A DNA stretch of 11,241 nt. Source: Dialister sp. CAG:486. GTDB lineage: Bacteria; Bacillota; Negativicutes; Veillonellales; Dialisteraceae. Shown piece after piece: positions 1 to 4,841 of the stretch (the first letter of the stretch is position 1; each line of letters opens with the position of its first letter). The DNA is taken from positions 22,418 through 33,658 of the forward strand of contig FR879624.1 of assembly GCA_000434475.1 (NCBI GenBank), written 5' to 3'. The notes under the pieces are model-generated. The model ran no database searches and was not told the origin of the DNA. It was given only the letters and a program-made list of their open reading frames with translations. Both the position numbers and the translations under genes were made by a program.

Positions 1-30
1 GGAGGGCTGCGATACGAGAATCCCATCTTC

Positions 31-55
31 TAAAAAAAAAGGCGGCGAAGCCGCC
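31..55 (-). terminator. Intrinsic terminator, second in tandem after the BI-1 gene
   Basis: Read on the minus strand, a 6-bp GC stem (GGCGGC/GCCGCC, triloop UUC) is followed directly by nine T residues (complement of the A-run at 32-40). This is a textbook rho-independent terminator. It lies downstream of the stronger hairpin at 88-135 and probably catches read-through from the minus-strand gene at 183-896, or stops antisense entry into whatever lies left of the window. Confidence 0.7.
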
Positions 56-87
56 ACCTGAACCCTGAACCAAAATGAGGGCAAAGT

Positions 88-135
88 AAAAAGGAGCTGT
101 GAAGAAATGAGGATTCATTTCTTCACAGCCCTTTT
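88..135. terminator. Strong bidirectional terminator
   Basis: A perfect 15-bp stem (96-110 with 115-129) closes a GGAT tetraloop. It is flanked by AAAAA (88-92) on the left and TTTT (132-135) on the right, so both strands see a hairpin followed by a U-tract. On the minus strand it lies about 50 bases past the stop codon of the BI-1 family gene and must be its main terminator. On the plus strand it would stop any gene entering from the left edge. Confidence 0.85.
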
Positions 136-182
136 GTCATCCTGCAAGATGATCTCTGAGAGAAGTCTGATGCCCTAGGCGG

Positions 183-896
183 TTACTTTTTCTCTCCGAA
201 GATCCGGAGCATGTAGATGAAGAGATTGATGAAGTCGAGGTAGAGGGTGAGCGCGCAGAGGATGGCGAGCTTCACACCTTCATCGGTGGTATTCGTGTTG
301 TTGGCAAAAGCGATCTCGCGGATGCGCTTCGTATCATAAGCGGTGAGGCCGACGAAGATCAGGATGCCTGCGTAGGCGAGGATCATTTCCAGGAAAGAGT
401 TATCAAGGAAAAGATTCACCACGGTAGCGATGATGAGTCCGAAAAGCCCCATGAGGCACAGATTGCCCATCTTCGAAAGGTCAGTCTTCGTGAGGTAGCC
501 ATAGGCAGACATGACAGCGAAGGTGCCTGCGGTGATGAAGAAGACGCTCGCGATAGAGGTCATGGTGTAAACAAGGAAAATGGAGGCCATCATCGCACCG
601 TTCAGGACGGCATAGATGATGTACATGGCGGCCGCTTTTTTGAGAGACATGCGGGCAACCGCAGAAGAAAGGTGCCATACGAGGGCGACCGTCGCGATGA
701 GGAGCGCCCACATCGTGAATTTACCGGCGAAGACCAGAGAAAGCAGCATCGGGCTGCCTGCTACGGTGTAAGCGGTGAAGCCGGTGATGGCAAGGGCAAT
801 AGCGACCCAGAGATAGATGTCTTTCATGAGGCCGGGCATATTGATGGAGAGGGATTTCTCCCGCTCCCAGGCCATGTCGTTGTTGAACGAGTTCAT
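183..896 (-). CDS. Bax inhibitor-1 / YccA (TMBIM) family membrane protein
   Basis: A 237-residue integral membrane protein of the Bax inhibitor-1 family (YccA, YbhL, YetJ). Members are seven-helix proteins; B. subtilis YetJ is a pH-sensitive calcium leak channel and E. coli YccA modulates FtsH. After a short cytoplasmic N-terminus, about seven hydrophobic segments run from residue 28 to 232. The two conserved acidic residues of the family's C-terminal pore are present: Asp188 in AYDTKRI and Asp221 in LYLDFINLF, matching the di-aspartyl pair described for YetJ. The start at 896 is chosen because AAAGGAG lies 7 bases upstream; an upstream extension in the same frame would include the promoter. 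It is monocistronic, with promoter at 960-968 and two terminators downstream. Transport activity here is inferred from the family only. Confidence 0.9.
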   Translation of the reverse strand: MNSFNNDMAWEREKSLSINMPGLMKDIYLWVAIALAITGFTAYTVAGSPMLLSLVFAGKFTMWALLIATVALVWHLSSAVARMSLKKAAAMYIIYAVLNGAMMASIFLVYTMTSIASVFFITAGTFAVMSAYGYLTKTDLSKMGNLCLMGLFGLIIATVVNLFLDNSFLEMILAYAGILIFVGLTAYDTKRIREIAFANNTNTTDEGVKLAILCALTLYLDFINLFIYMLRIFGEKK

Positions 897-1306
897 AGGA
901 AATCTCCTTTCAAAAAATAGGATCATCGGGAATCCGATGGAATATTCACTCCTGCTATTATTATAGCATATATCAATTGGGGGATATAGAAACAATTGAG
1001 CAGCCGATGGCCGGTGGCACCTTCCCATGGCCGGAGAGCTCCTTATCCGGGAAAGAGGACCGTCCAGTTTTCCATCCTCTTCGTGAGAGGATGAGGGGCT
1101 GCACTTTTGCAAGAGGGATCCTTTGAAATATTCCTGATAGATTTTTTCTATAGCGACTTATGAAAAACAGGAATATCTCCGATACTATGTAGGTATCTAT
1201 GGAATTTGACATGGCAGGCGGTGGGCTATCCGAAAAGCGGTCATTGGTTTATAATATAGATACAAACTTTTGAAATTTGTTTATGAAATATTTAGAGAGG
1301 GTTGGC
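897..1306. other. Gene-free stretch between divergent genes, with hairpins
   Basis: About 410 bases with no supported gene. Besides the BI-1 promoter and leader it holds several inverted repeats: an 8-bp hairpin CATCCTCT/AGAGGATG (1073-1093, loop TCGTG) without a U-tract on either strand; a 9-bp pair ATATTCCTG (1128-1136) with CAGGAATAT (1168-1176); and GATAC/GTATC (1181-1197). A TATAAT at 1250-1255 could be the -10 for the gene at 1307, but it has no good -35 or extended -10. I tried to match the 1000-1100 block to common riboswitch classes from memory and recognised none. Confidence 0.5.
960..968 (-). promoter_or_regulatory. Promoter of the BI-1 family gene (extended -10)
   Basis: On the minus strand the sequence TGCTATAAT forms a perfect extended -10, with no recognisable -35 at the usual distance. 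It would start transcription near 953, giving a leader of about 57 bases. That leader contains a 6-bp hairpin (CATCGG/CCGATG, 924-939) before the ribosome site at 904-910. Confidence 0.6.
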
Positions 1307-1753
1307 GTGGAGAGAAAGAAACGACTTGCCTTTCTTCTGGCGCTTCTCCTGCTGCCGGAGGCCGTTTTCGCAGCTGCAGGGGGAAACGATCTTGCGATGG
1401 GGAATGCCGTAGAGTATCAGTATTCGTCCCATATCACAGGCGACCGATGGATGCATGATGAGACGACGCTCTATTTCAATGATGGCTTCGGCCGGCTGAT
1501 CGAGTTCCATTTGACGGTGGAACACCAGATGACGGAGCTTTCCATTCGTCAGAATGGCTGCGTGGTCTGGCGGGGACACCTTCCCGGGGCTGACCGCTTT
1601 TCCGTGGTACGTGAGGAGTCGATGGGAGAGGTCTATTTCCTGATCTCATCCGGAGAGAAGGAGTACCGCGCGGGCATCGACAGGGATGATCGATGGAGCG
1701 TCTCCGAGTGCAGGAAAACGGTCACACAGGACAAGAGCCCTCTTCCGGTGTGA
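1307..1753 (+). CDS. Small predicted exported protein of unknown function
   Basis: I do not recognise this 148-residue protein. The start GTG at 1307 is preferred over ATG 1283 and TTG 1277 because AGAGAGG (1294-1300) sits 6 bases before it. It also gives a classic signal peptide: basic ERKKR, a hydrophobic core of about 16 residues rich in Leu, then an AVFA-A type cleavage site near residue 22. The mature part, about 125 residues, is soluble, rich in beta-prone and charged residues, with two Cys that could pair. It resembles a small periplasmic or surface protein. No lipobox is seen. It precedes the MarR gene by 134 bases, with a separate promoter between them, so the two are not clearly one operon. 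No terminator was found after it. Confidence 0.65.
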   Translation: MERKKRLAFLLALLLLPEAVFAAAGGNDLAMGNAVEYQYSSHITGDRWMHDETTLYFNDGFGRLIEFHLTVEHQMTELSIRQNGCVVWRGHLPGADRFSVVREESMGEVYFLISSGEKEYRAGIDRDDRWSVSECRKTVTQDKSPLPV

Positions 1754-1789
1754 TCATTCCGAATCAGCATATTATATATAATTTCTAAT

Positions 1790-1818
1790 GTGACTGAGGG
1801 TTGAAAATAGCGTATAAT
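1790..1818 (+). promoter_or_regulatory. Promoter of the marR-type gene
   Basis: GTGACT (1790-1795, four of six matches to the -35 consensus) and TATAAT (1813-1818) are separated by 17 bases. Just upstream lies a 12-base AT-only palindrome (ATTATATATAAT, 1771-1782) that could be an autoregulatory operator, but its composition makes it weak evidence. The leader to the ATG at 1888 is about 63 bases. Confidence 0.55.
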
Positions 1819-1887
1819 ATATAAAAATATGGTTCGTGAAATTCAGGTATTCGTTTATCTGTTTTAGACAGCGGCAAGGTGAGGGGT

Positions 1888-2358
1888 ATGAAGAGACAGA
1901 TCCATTTAAAACCGGAAGATTTAAATAAGAGCGACAAGCTGGGGCTGACCTACAATCTGGGTCAGGCGCATAAGAGAATGCTCCTCAAGCAGTCCGGTAT
2001 CATGCAGAAGTTTGGCTTGACTGCGCGCCAGTCTCTGATCATAGCCTATCTTTCTACTCACAAGAAGGATCTGGTCACACAGAAGACGCTGGAAGAACAT
2101 CTGCATCTGACGAATCCCACCATTACAGTCATGGTGAAGTCCATGATCGACAAGGGTCTTGTGCGTAAGGAGCGTGTGCCGGAAGATGCGAGGAAGTACC
2201 GTCTCTTCCTGACTGAAAAAGCCAAGCAGGTCGAACAGGCGAGCCGTCAGGCGGCCAAGGATCTGGACAAGACATTCTACGAAGGCGTATCGGAAAGCGA
2301 TATGCGCATCTTCAAAGGGGTCTTAGGGCAGATCATGAGAAATCTGGATATGATCTAA
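1888..2358 (+). CDS. MarR family winged-helix transcriptional regulator
   Basis: A 156-residue MarR-type repressor. MarR proteins are dimers that bind palindromic operators near their own promoters and often respond to phenolics, oxidants or metabolites. The N-terminal helix (about 18-42) forms part of the dimer interface. The winged helix-turn-helix spans about 45-108, with recognition-helix residues in LTNPTITVMVKSMIDKGLV (about 74-92) and a wing carrying the family's D-x-R (Asp100, Arg102) followed by a LTEKA helix. The C-terminal helices (about 110-156) complete the dimerisation domain. ATG 1888 is chosen over GTG 1879 because the AAGGTGA ribosome site (1876-1882) overlaps the latter. No Cys is present, so an OhrR-type thiol sensor is unlikely. 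Its target is unknown: there is no adjacent efflux pump, so the gene looks self-contained between its own promoter and terminator. Confidence 0.88.
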   Translation: MKRQIHLKPEDLNKSDKLGLTYNLGQAHKRMLLKQSGIMQKFGLTARQSLIIAYLSTHKKDLVTQKTLEEHLHLTNPTITVMVKSMIDKGLVRKERVPEDARKYRLFLTEKAKQVEQASRQAAKDLDKTFYEGVSESDMRIFKGVLGQIMRNLDMI

Positions 2359-2362
2359 ACGT

Positions 2363-2391
2363 AAAGATGCTTCGAAAGGAGCATCTTTTTT
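2363..2391 (+). terminator. Terminator of the marR-type gene
   Basis: A 9-bp stem (AAAGATGCT 2363-2371 with AGCATCTTT 2380-2388, 8-base loop) runs into six T residues, 4 bases after the stop codon. A weaker second hairpin with TTTT follows at about 2441-2468 (AGCCC/GGGCT core). Confidence 0.85.
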
Positions 2392-2638
2392 AGTATAATA
2401 CATGTTGTTGGTTATTTGGGTATGTTCGTAAATGGTTTGAGGGTTAGCCCGTGGGATGGGCTGCCTTTTGATTACGTGTGAAAGCCTCGCTTGAATTAAA
2501 AATGCGAAATGGTGGTGCGGCGCATAAAAATATGGAAGCGCCGCGGAATTTTGATAGTGCTTCGCGCCGTCGTCATTCCATAATAAACGCCGCGAATGAT
2601 TTGAAAATATCGTAAGAGGCGTTTCCCTTTAGAGAAGT
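2392..2638. other. Gene-free stretch with GC hairpins
   Basis: No gene is supported here. There is a back-up terminator-like hairpin at about 2441-2468, a 7-bp perfect stem GCGGCGC (2517-2523) with GCGCCGC (2538-2544) around a 14-base AT-rich loop, and a weaker TCATTC/GAATGA pair near 2574-2601. The only open frames are very short and lack ribosome sites. The block leads straight into the repeat element at 2639. Confidence 0.4.
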
Positions 2639-2946
2639 AATGCTATTAAGATAAGCGGCAGAACGTTCTTGGCTCCCCATCGGGGGAGCTGCCCGAAGGG
2701 CTGTGCAAGCGAACTGGATTTTTAGGAGCGAAGCGACGCGAAAATCAAGTGAGACGCCATTTCGAGCGAAGCGAGATGAGGGGGCTACGTAGCGGTATTG
2801 CCTGAAAATGTTGGAATATCGATAGCATCGGACTATTCAACATGGAGCGTTATACCGTTAGCAAGCCCCTATTGCCTTCGGCACTTTCCCCGAAGGGGGG
2901 AAGCAAGTCGTTACGGCGCTAACATTTTCCTTAACTTAATAGCATT
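2639..2946. repeat. 308-bp non-coding element with 17-bp terminal inverted repeats
   Basis: The ends are near-perfect inverted repeats: 2639-2655 (AATGCTATTAAGATAAG) and 2930-2946 match at 16 of 17 positions. Inside are nested palindromes: GCTCCCC/GGGGAGC near 2671, GCCCgaaGGGC near 2691, and a long imperfect stem at about 2778-2876. The centre of that stem pairs ATGTTG-AATA (2808-2818) with TATTCAACAT (2834-2843) and CGGTAT (2793-2798) with ATACCG (2852-2857). No transposase frame is present. It resembles a MITE or a composite of REP-like units. No clear target duplication is seen. Mobility is an inference. Confidence 0.6.
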
Positions 2947-3084
2947 GCGTAGCCGAGGGATCTTTCTTGCACTGCGGTCAGTATCGCATAGGCACTGGCA
3001 GGGAACCGACGCCTTGCTGCTATGTATTCCTACTTTCACACATGAATCGTTTATCAGTCTACAAGAAAGATTTCTCGACTTCGC
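2947..3084. repeat. 138-bp inverted-repeat element abutting the previous one
   Basis: The arms 2947-2969 and 3062-3084 are inverted repeats with 19 of 23 matches. The right arm contains the TTTCTCGACTTCGCTCGAAA hairpin unit. A related unit in the opposite direction occurs inside the neighbouring element at about 2760-2778 (TTTCGAGCGAAGCGAGA). Such TCGAGCGAAG hairpin repeats are familiar intergenic repeats in many bacteria. The element begins exactly where the 308-bp element ends. Confidence 0.5.
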
Positions 3085-3205
3085 TCGAAATGACGATACG
3101 TGTTTCCTGCATCCTAAAATGCAGTGCTCTATGAATGGTGTGCCCCTTCAAACACTTCTCACTTCTCACTAAGTCCCAAAAATTGATAAATCGCAATACC
3201 AGTCC

Positions 3206-3227
3206 CTAGTGACTAGTCACTAGTCAC
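3206..3227. repeat. ACTAGTC heptamer repeat with 18-bp palindrome
   Basis: Tandem copies of the heptamer TAGTCAC follow one inverted copy, forming the perfect palindrome CTAGTGACTAGTCACTAG (3206-3223). The same heptamer occurs in the opposite orientation at 5897-5917. It lies just upstream of the peptidase C26 ribosome site. The rest of the gap (3085-3252) shows nothing else beyond that ribosome site. Confidence 0.7.
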
Positions 3228-3252
3228 TTTCCATTCATTAAAGGAGTTTTTT

Positions 3253-3981
3253 ATGCGTAAACCCATCGTCGCCGTTACAGCAGACACGCTTCTATCGGAT
3301 ATGAAGCCGATCAATCAGAAAATGGCGGACTACGCGCCGCGTCCGCTTTTGAATGCGTTGGGGCGCGCCGGCCTGCTCCCCATCATTCTGGCCTATGACG
3401 ACTACGCCGGCCCTGAGGAATATGTGGACAGCTTTGATGCACTCGTCCTATCCGGCGGGCCCAATCCCGCCCCCCGTTTCTACGGAGAAGAGCCGCTTTG
3501 GTGCATCGGGCCGACCTATGAGAAGAGAGATATTTTCGAGATCGGGCTCATCAAGGCCTGCCTCAAAGCGGACAAGCCGATCCTCGGCATCTGCCGCGGC
3601 CATCAGATCCTGAATGTTGCTTTGGGTGGCAAGCTCTGGCAGGACATGCAGGCACAGAATCCCAAGGCCACCATCCAGCATATGCAGAAAGCGCCGGGAA
3701 ACATCGCGACCCATTATATAGAGATCGATCCGGAAAGCCGCCTGCATGATGTCTTGGGAGATGGGCTCTACGTGAATTCGCGTCATCGCGAAGCCATCAA
3801 GAAGCTCGCTGACGGTCTCCGCGTCACGGCAAGAAGCAGAGACGGCATCGTCGAAGCGACTGAGAGCGTGAAGAATGACCTCATCACCACCGTCCAGTGG
3901 CATCCGGAAAATATGGAGGAAAAGGTGATGGATCCGCTCTTCAAAGCCTTTGCCGAACGTGTGCGGCGTTGGATGGTATGA
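3253..3981 (+). CDS. Class I glutamine amidotransferase-like peptidase C26 (gamma-glutamyl hydrolase type)
   Basis: A 242-residue cytoplasmic protein of the peptidase C26 family, which includes PuuD (gamma-glutamyl-GABA hydrolase). It would hydrolyse a gamma-glutamyl amide bond of a small substrate. The triad is visible: the nucleophile Cys114 in GICRGHQ, and His217 with Glu219 in QWHPE. The oxyanion-side motif LSGGPNPAP is at 66-74 and the family's NS-x-H-R/H-E/Q-A motif appears as NSRHREAI (175-182). Length is normal for the family. The start is fixed by AAAGGAG (3240-3246), 6 bases before the ATG. No putrescine-pathway gene lies beside it, so the PuuD substrate is not supported and I give no symbol. 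It ends a few bases before the terminator of the convergent toxin RNA; the first plus-strand terminator after it is the antitoxin RNA's at 4118-4143. Confidence 0.85.
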   Translation: MRKPIVAVTADTLLSDMKPINQKMADYAPRPLLNALGRAGLLPIILAYDDYAGPEEYVDSFDALVLSGGPNPAPRFYGEEPLWCIGPTYEKRDIFEIGLIKACLKADKPILGICRGHQILNVALGGKLWQDMQAQNPKATIQHMQKAPGNIATHYIEIDPESRLHDVLGDGLYVNSRHREAIKKLADGLRVTARSRDGIVEATESVKNDLITTVQWHPENMEEKVMDPLFKAFAERVRRWMV

Positions 3982-3984
3982 AAT

Positions 3985-4016
3985 AAAAAAGCATAGCCGG
4001 GCTTGCACGGCTATGC
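3985..4016 (-). terminator. Terminator of the type I toxin mRNA
   Basis: A perfect 9-bp stem (GCATAGCCG 3991-3999 with CGGCTATGC 4008-4016, 8-base loop) is followed on the minus strand by six T residues (A-run 3985-3990). On the plus strand the hairpin is followed by TATAATAT, not a U-tract, so it works only leftwards. It defines the 3' end of the toxin mRNA and overlaps the antitoxin promoter. Confidence 0.75.
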
Positions 4017-4022
4017 TATAAT
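4014..4022 (+). promoter_or_regulatory. Promoter of the antitoxin RNA (extended -10)
   Basis: TGCTATAAT is a perfect extended -10 with a start expected near 4029. No convincing -35 is seen. Its TGC is the 3' end of the toxin terminator stem, so the two signals share bases. Confidence 0.6.
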
Positions 4023-4028
4023 ATAAAC

Positions 4029-4144
4029 AAATGGAAGGCGTACTACGGTATTTGCCAACGCCCGGCGCCTCCCAATCATGTTAAAGGTGAGAAAGGCCGA
4101 CCGCTGACACGGGGAAACCGCTTGTTAATCAGGCGGCTTTTTTC
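4029..4144 (+). ncRNA. Predicted antisense RNA antitoxin of a type I toxin-antitoxin pair
   Basis: A short plus-strand transcription unit of about 115 bases between an extended -10 promoter (4014-4022) and a terminator (4118-4143). No open frame with a ribosome site lies in it. It would fold into a 5' stem-loop (GGAAGGCG 4033-4040 with CGCCTCCC 4066-4073, one mismatch), an unstructured middle and the terminator hairpin. Its whole length is complementary to the predicted 3' UTR of the toxin mRNA (minus strand, ending near 3985), the arrangement known for TxpA/RatA and BsrG/SR4 in B. subtilis. It would act by duplex formation and RNase III cleavage or structural change. The RNA itself is inferred from signals, not recognised as a named family. 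Confidence 0.65.
4118..4143 (+). terminator. Terminator of the antitoxin RNA
   Basis: A 7-bp stem (CCGCTTG 4118-4124 with CAGGCGG 4130-4136, one G-T pair, loop TTAAT) is followed by C and six T residues. Its loop region TGTTAATC recurs, inverted, in the toxin leader at 4249-4256. It probably also ends read-through from the peptidase gene. Confidence 0.8.
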
Positions 4145-4161
4145 ATGTCAGAAAGAAAATG

Positions 4162-4230
4162 TTATTTCAACATCATAACAATGAGAGTTGCGAAGGCAAT
4201 CATCAGGTACAATGTTTCAAAAGTACTCAT
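4162..4230 (-). CDS. Holin-like type I toxin peptide (22 aa)
   Basis: A 22-codon reading frame beginning MSTFETLYLMIAFATL and ending VMMLK. The pattern M-S/T-x-[FY]-E-[ST]-L-x-x-M-I-x-F followed by a hydrophobic helix is that of the putative holin-like toxin family (TxpA, BsrG, YonT), small peptides that insert in the inner membrane and are toxic when overproduced. Here almost the whole peptide is one membrane segment; relatives usually have a longer, charged C-terminus, so this is a short member. The ribosome site AAGGAG (complement of 4240-4245) is strong and 9 bases from the ATG. Promoter (4291-4320), terminator (3985-4016) and the overlapping antisense RNA (4029-4144) complete a type I module. 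The frame is short enough to be missed by automatic gene calling. Confidence 0.8.
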   Translation of the reverse strand: MSTFETLYLMIAFATLIVMMLK

Positions 4231-4290
4231 GATACTCAGCTCCTTCCCGATTAACAGGAAGCCCCGAGCTACCGTAGCACGCCTGCGGCC

Positions 4291-4320
4291 ATTGTAGCAC
4301 ATTCATCAGTCTGTACACAA
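4291..4320 (-). promoter_or_regulatory. Promoter of the toxin mRNA
   Basis: On the minus strand, TTGTGT (4320-4315) and the extended -10 TGCTACAAT (4299-4291) are spaced 18 bases, giving a start near 4284 and a leader of about 54 bases. In the leader a 5-bp hairpin (4257-4261 with 4243-4247) overlaps the first bases of the Shine-Dalgarno sequence. Confidence 0.6.
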
Positions 4321-4321
4321 G

Positions 4322-4349
4322 AAAAAGGCGGCTTTCGAGCCGCCTTTTT
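4322..4349. terminator. Bidirectional terminator, 3' end of the small RNA
   Basis: A perfect 12-bp stem (4322-4333 with 4338-4349) around TTCG, with A5 and T5 forming its base, so it works on both strands. On the minus strand it ends the small RNA candidate that starts near 4458. It sits immediately upstream of the toxin promoter and insulates it. Confidence 0.85.
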
Positions 4350-4458
4350 CTGTGAGAGTGTAAAAATAAAAGGAGATAAAGGAGTGGGAATCCCGCTCGG
4401 GGAAAGCGGGACAGATTGTGAAGGCGGAGTGGAATCCGTACATTCTCTTCCGTCTTCA
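4322..4458 (-). ncRNA. Small RNA candidate with two CUCCUUU motifs
   Basis: A minus-strand unit of about 137 bases bounded by a promoter (4464-4491) and a strong terminator. Its 5' end would fold into a 10-bp stem with one mismatch (4449-4458 with 4419-4428), whose outermost pair coincides with the predicted transcription start. A second stem CCCGCT/AGCGGG (4392-4410) follows. Between it and the terminator is a pyrimidine-rich single-stranded stretch with CUCCUUU twice (complements of 4378-4384 and 4368-4374), which is complementary to AAAGGAG ribosome sites. That layout is typical of trans-acting small RNAs that block translation. It carries no reading frame with a ribosome site. I cannot assign it to a known family; function is inference. 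Confidence 0.6.
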
Positions 4459-4463
4459 TACAT

Positions 4464-4491
4464 ATTATAACATACGAAATCAGAAATGCAA
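4464..4491 (-). promoter_or_regulatory. Promoter of the small RNA candidate
   Basis: On the minus strand TTGCAT (4491-4486) and TATAAT (4469-4464) are 16 bases apart, with TGT before the -10 making it an extended -10. This is one of the best promoter matches in the window, with a start expected at about 4457-4458. Confidence 0.65.
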
Positions 4492-4516
4492 GTATGCTTA
4501 ATTAAATAATTTAAGC

Positions 4517-4563
4517 GCACCTTATGCTAAGAGGCTAAGCCTTGGTTCCGGCGGTGCTCTTTT
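4517..4563 (+). terminator. Possible weak plus-strand terminator
   Basis: GCACC (4517-4521) pairs with GGTGC (4553-4557), followed by TCTTTT. An inner AGGC/GCCT hairpin (4532-4542) could stack within. The interrupted U-tract and long interior make this weak. No transcription unit feeding it was identified. Confidence 0.3.
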
Positions 4564-4727
4564 AGGGAAACGCGGATTCAATCGCAGAGCCGGATTTCAT
4601 ATGGATTTTTATACATAGCTTCGTCATCATCTTCCTTACATAGCTCGCTATTCTCGTCAGATGATTCCTTGCTCTGTATAAAAATCCAAGAATGAAATCT
4701 GACAACGATTTAATCAGTGTTTCCCTA
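4563..4727. mobile_element. MITE-like element, 165 bp
   Basis: The two halves are extended inverted repeats. The ends begin TAGGGAAAC and finish GTTTCCCTA; 4564-4584 and 4706-4726 match at 18 of 21 positions. GATTTCAT (4593-4600) pairs with ATGAAATC (4692-4699), and 4603-4619 with 4671-4687 match at 16 of 17. A non-palindromic middle of about 50 bases remains. The TA at each outer end fits a TA target duplication. No transposase is encoded, so it would depend on one elsewhere. A 69-codon open frame on the minus strand lies over it without a ribosome site and is not believed. The right end is 75 bases from the wecA promoter. Confidence 0.6.
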
Positions 4728-4798
4728 GAAGAGACTATGCTTCGAAGACTGCTCTTTCGCTGGCTACGCACTCCATTCTAGCCCTCCCTTGCGCTTTG

Positions 4799-4807
4799 TG
4801 GTAGAAT
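4799..4807 (+). promoter_or_regulatory. Promoter of wecA (extended -10)
   Basis: TGGTAGAAT is an extended -10 without a clear -35, giving a start near 4814. This rules out the TTG at 4812 as start codon and supports TTG 4842, whose AGGAGGTG ribosome site is at 4829-4836. Confidence 0.45.
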
Positions 4808-4841
4808 AGCATTGAAATGTTGTCTATTAGGAGGTGTTACG

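Noticed and set aside
1..33. Possible C-terminal end of a plus-strand gene (frame ending ...RYENPIF, TAA at 31-33)
   Set aside because: Eleven codons are too few to judge; the other frames are also open for a similar length.
897..1112. Upstream extension of the BI-1 gene on the minus strand
   Set aside because: It would include the promoter and leader; the AAAGGAG site fixes the start at 896.
2508..2580. 24-codon arginine-rich frame (starts MVVRRIKIWK) as a possible second small toxin
   Set aside because: No ribosome site, no antisense RNA signals, and it is explained by a GC-rich hairpin.
2798..3172. Plus-strand open frame of 124 codons
   Set aside because: It lies across both inverted-repeat elements, has no ribosome site and reads as low-complexity translation of palindromic repeats.
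4217..4459. Minus-strand open frame of 80 codons starting at the small RNA promoter
   Set aside because: It would be leaderless without a ribosome site, would read through the strong terminator at 4322-4349, and overlaps the toxin frame. A non-coding RNA explains the signals better.
4562..4771. Minus-strand open frame of 69 codons
   Set aside because: It coincides with the MITE-like element; no ribosome site and no recognisable protein.
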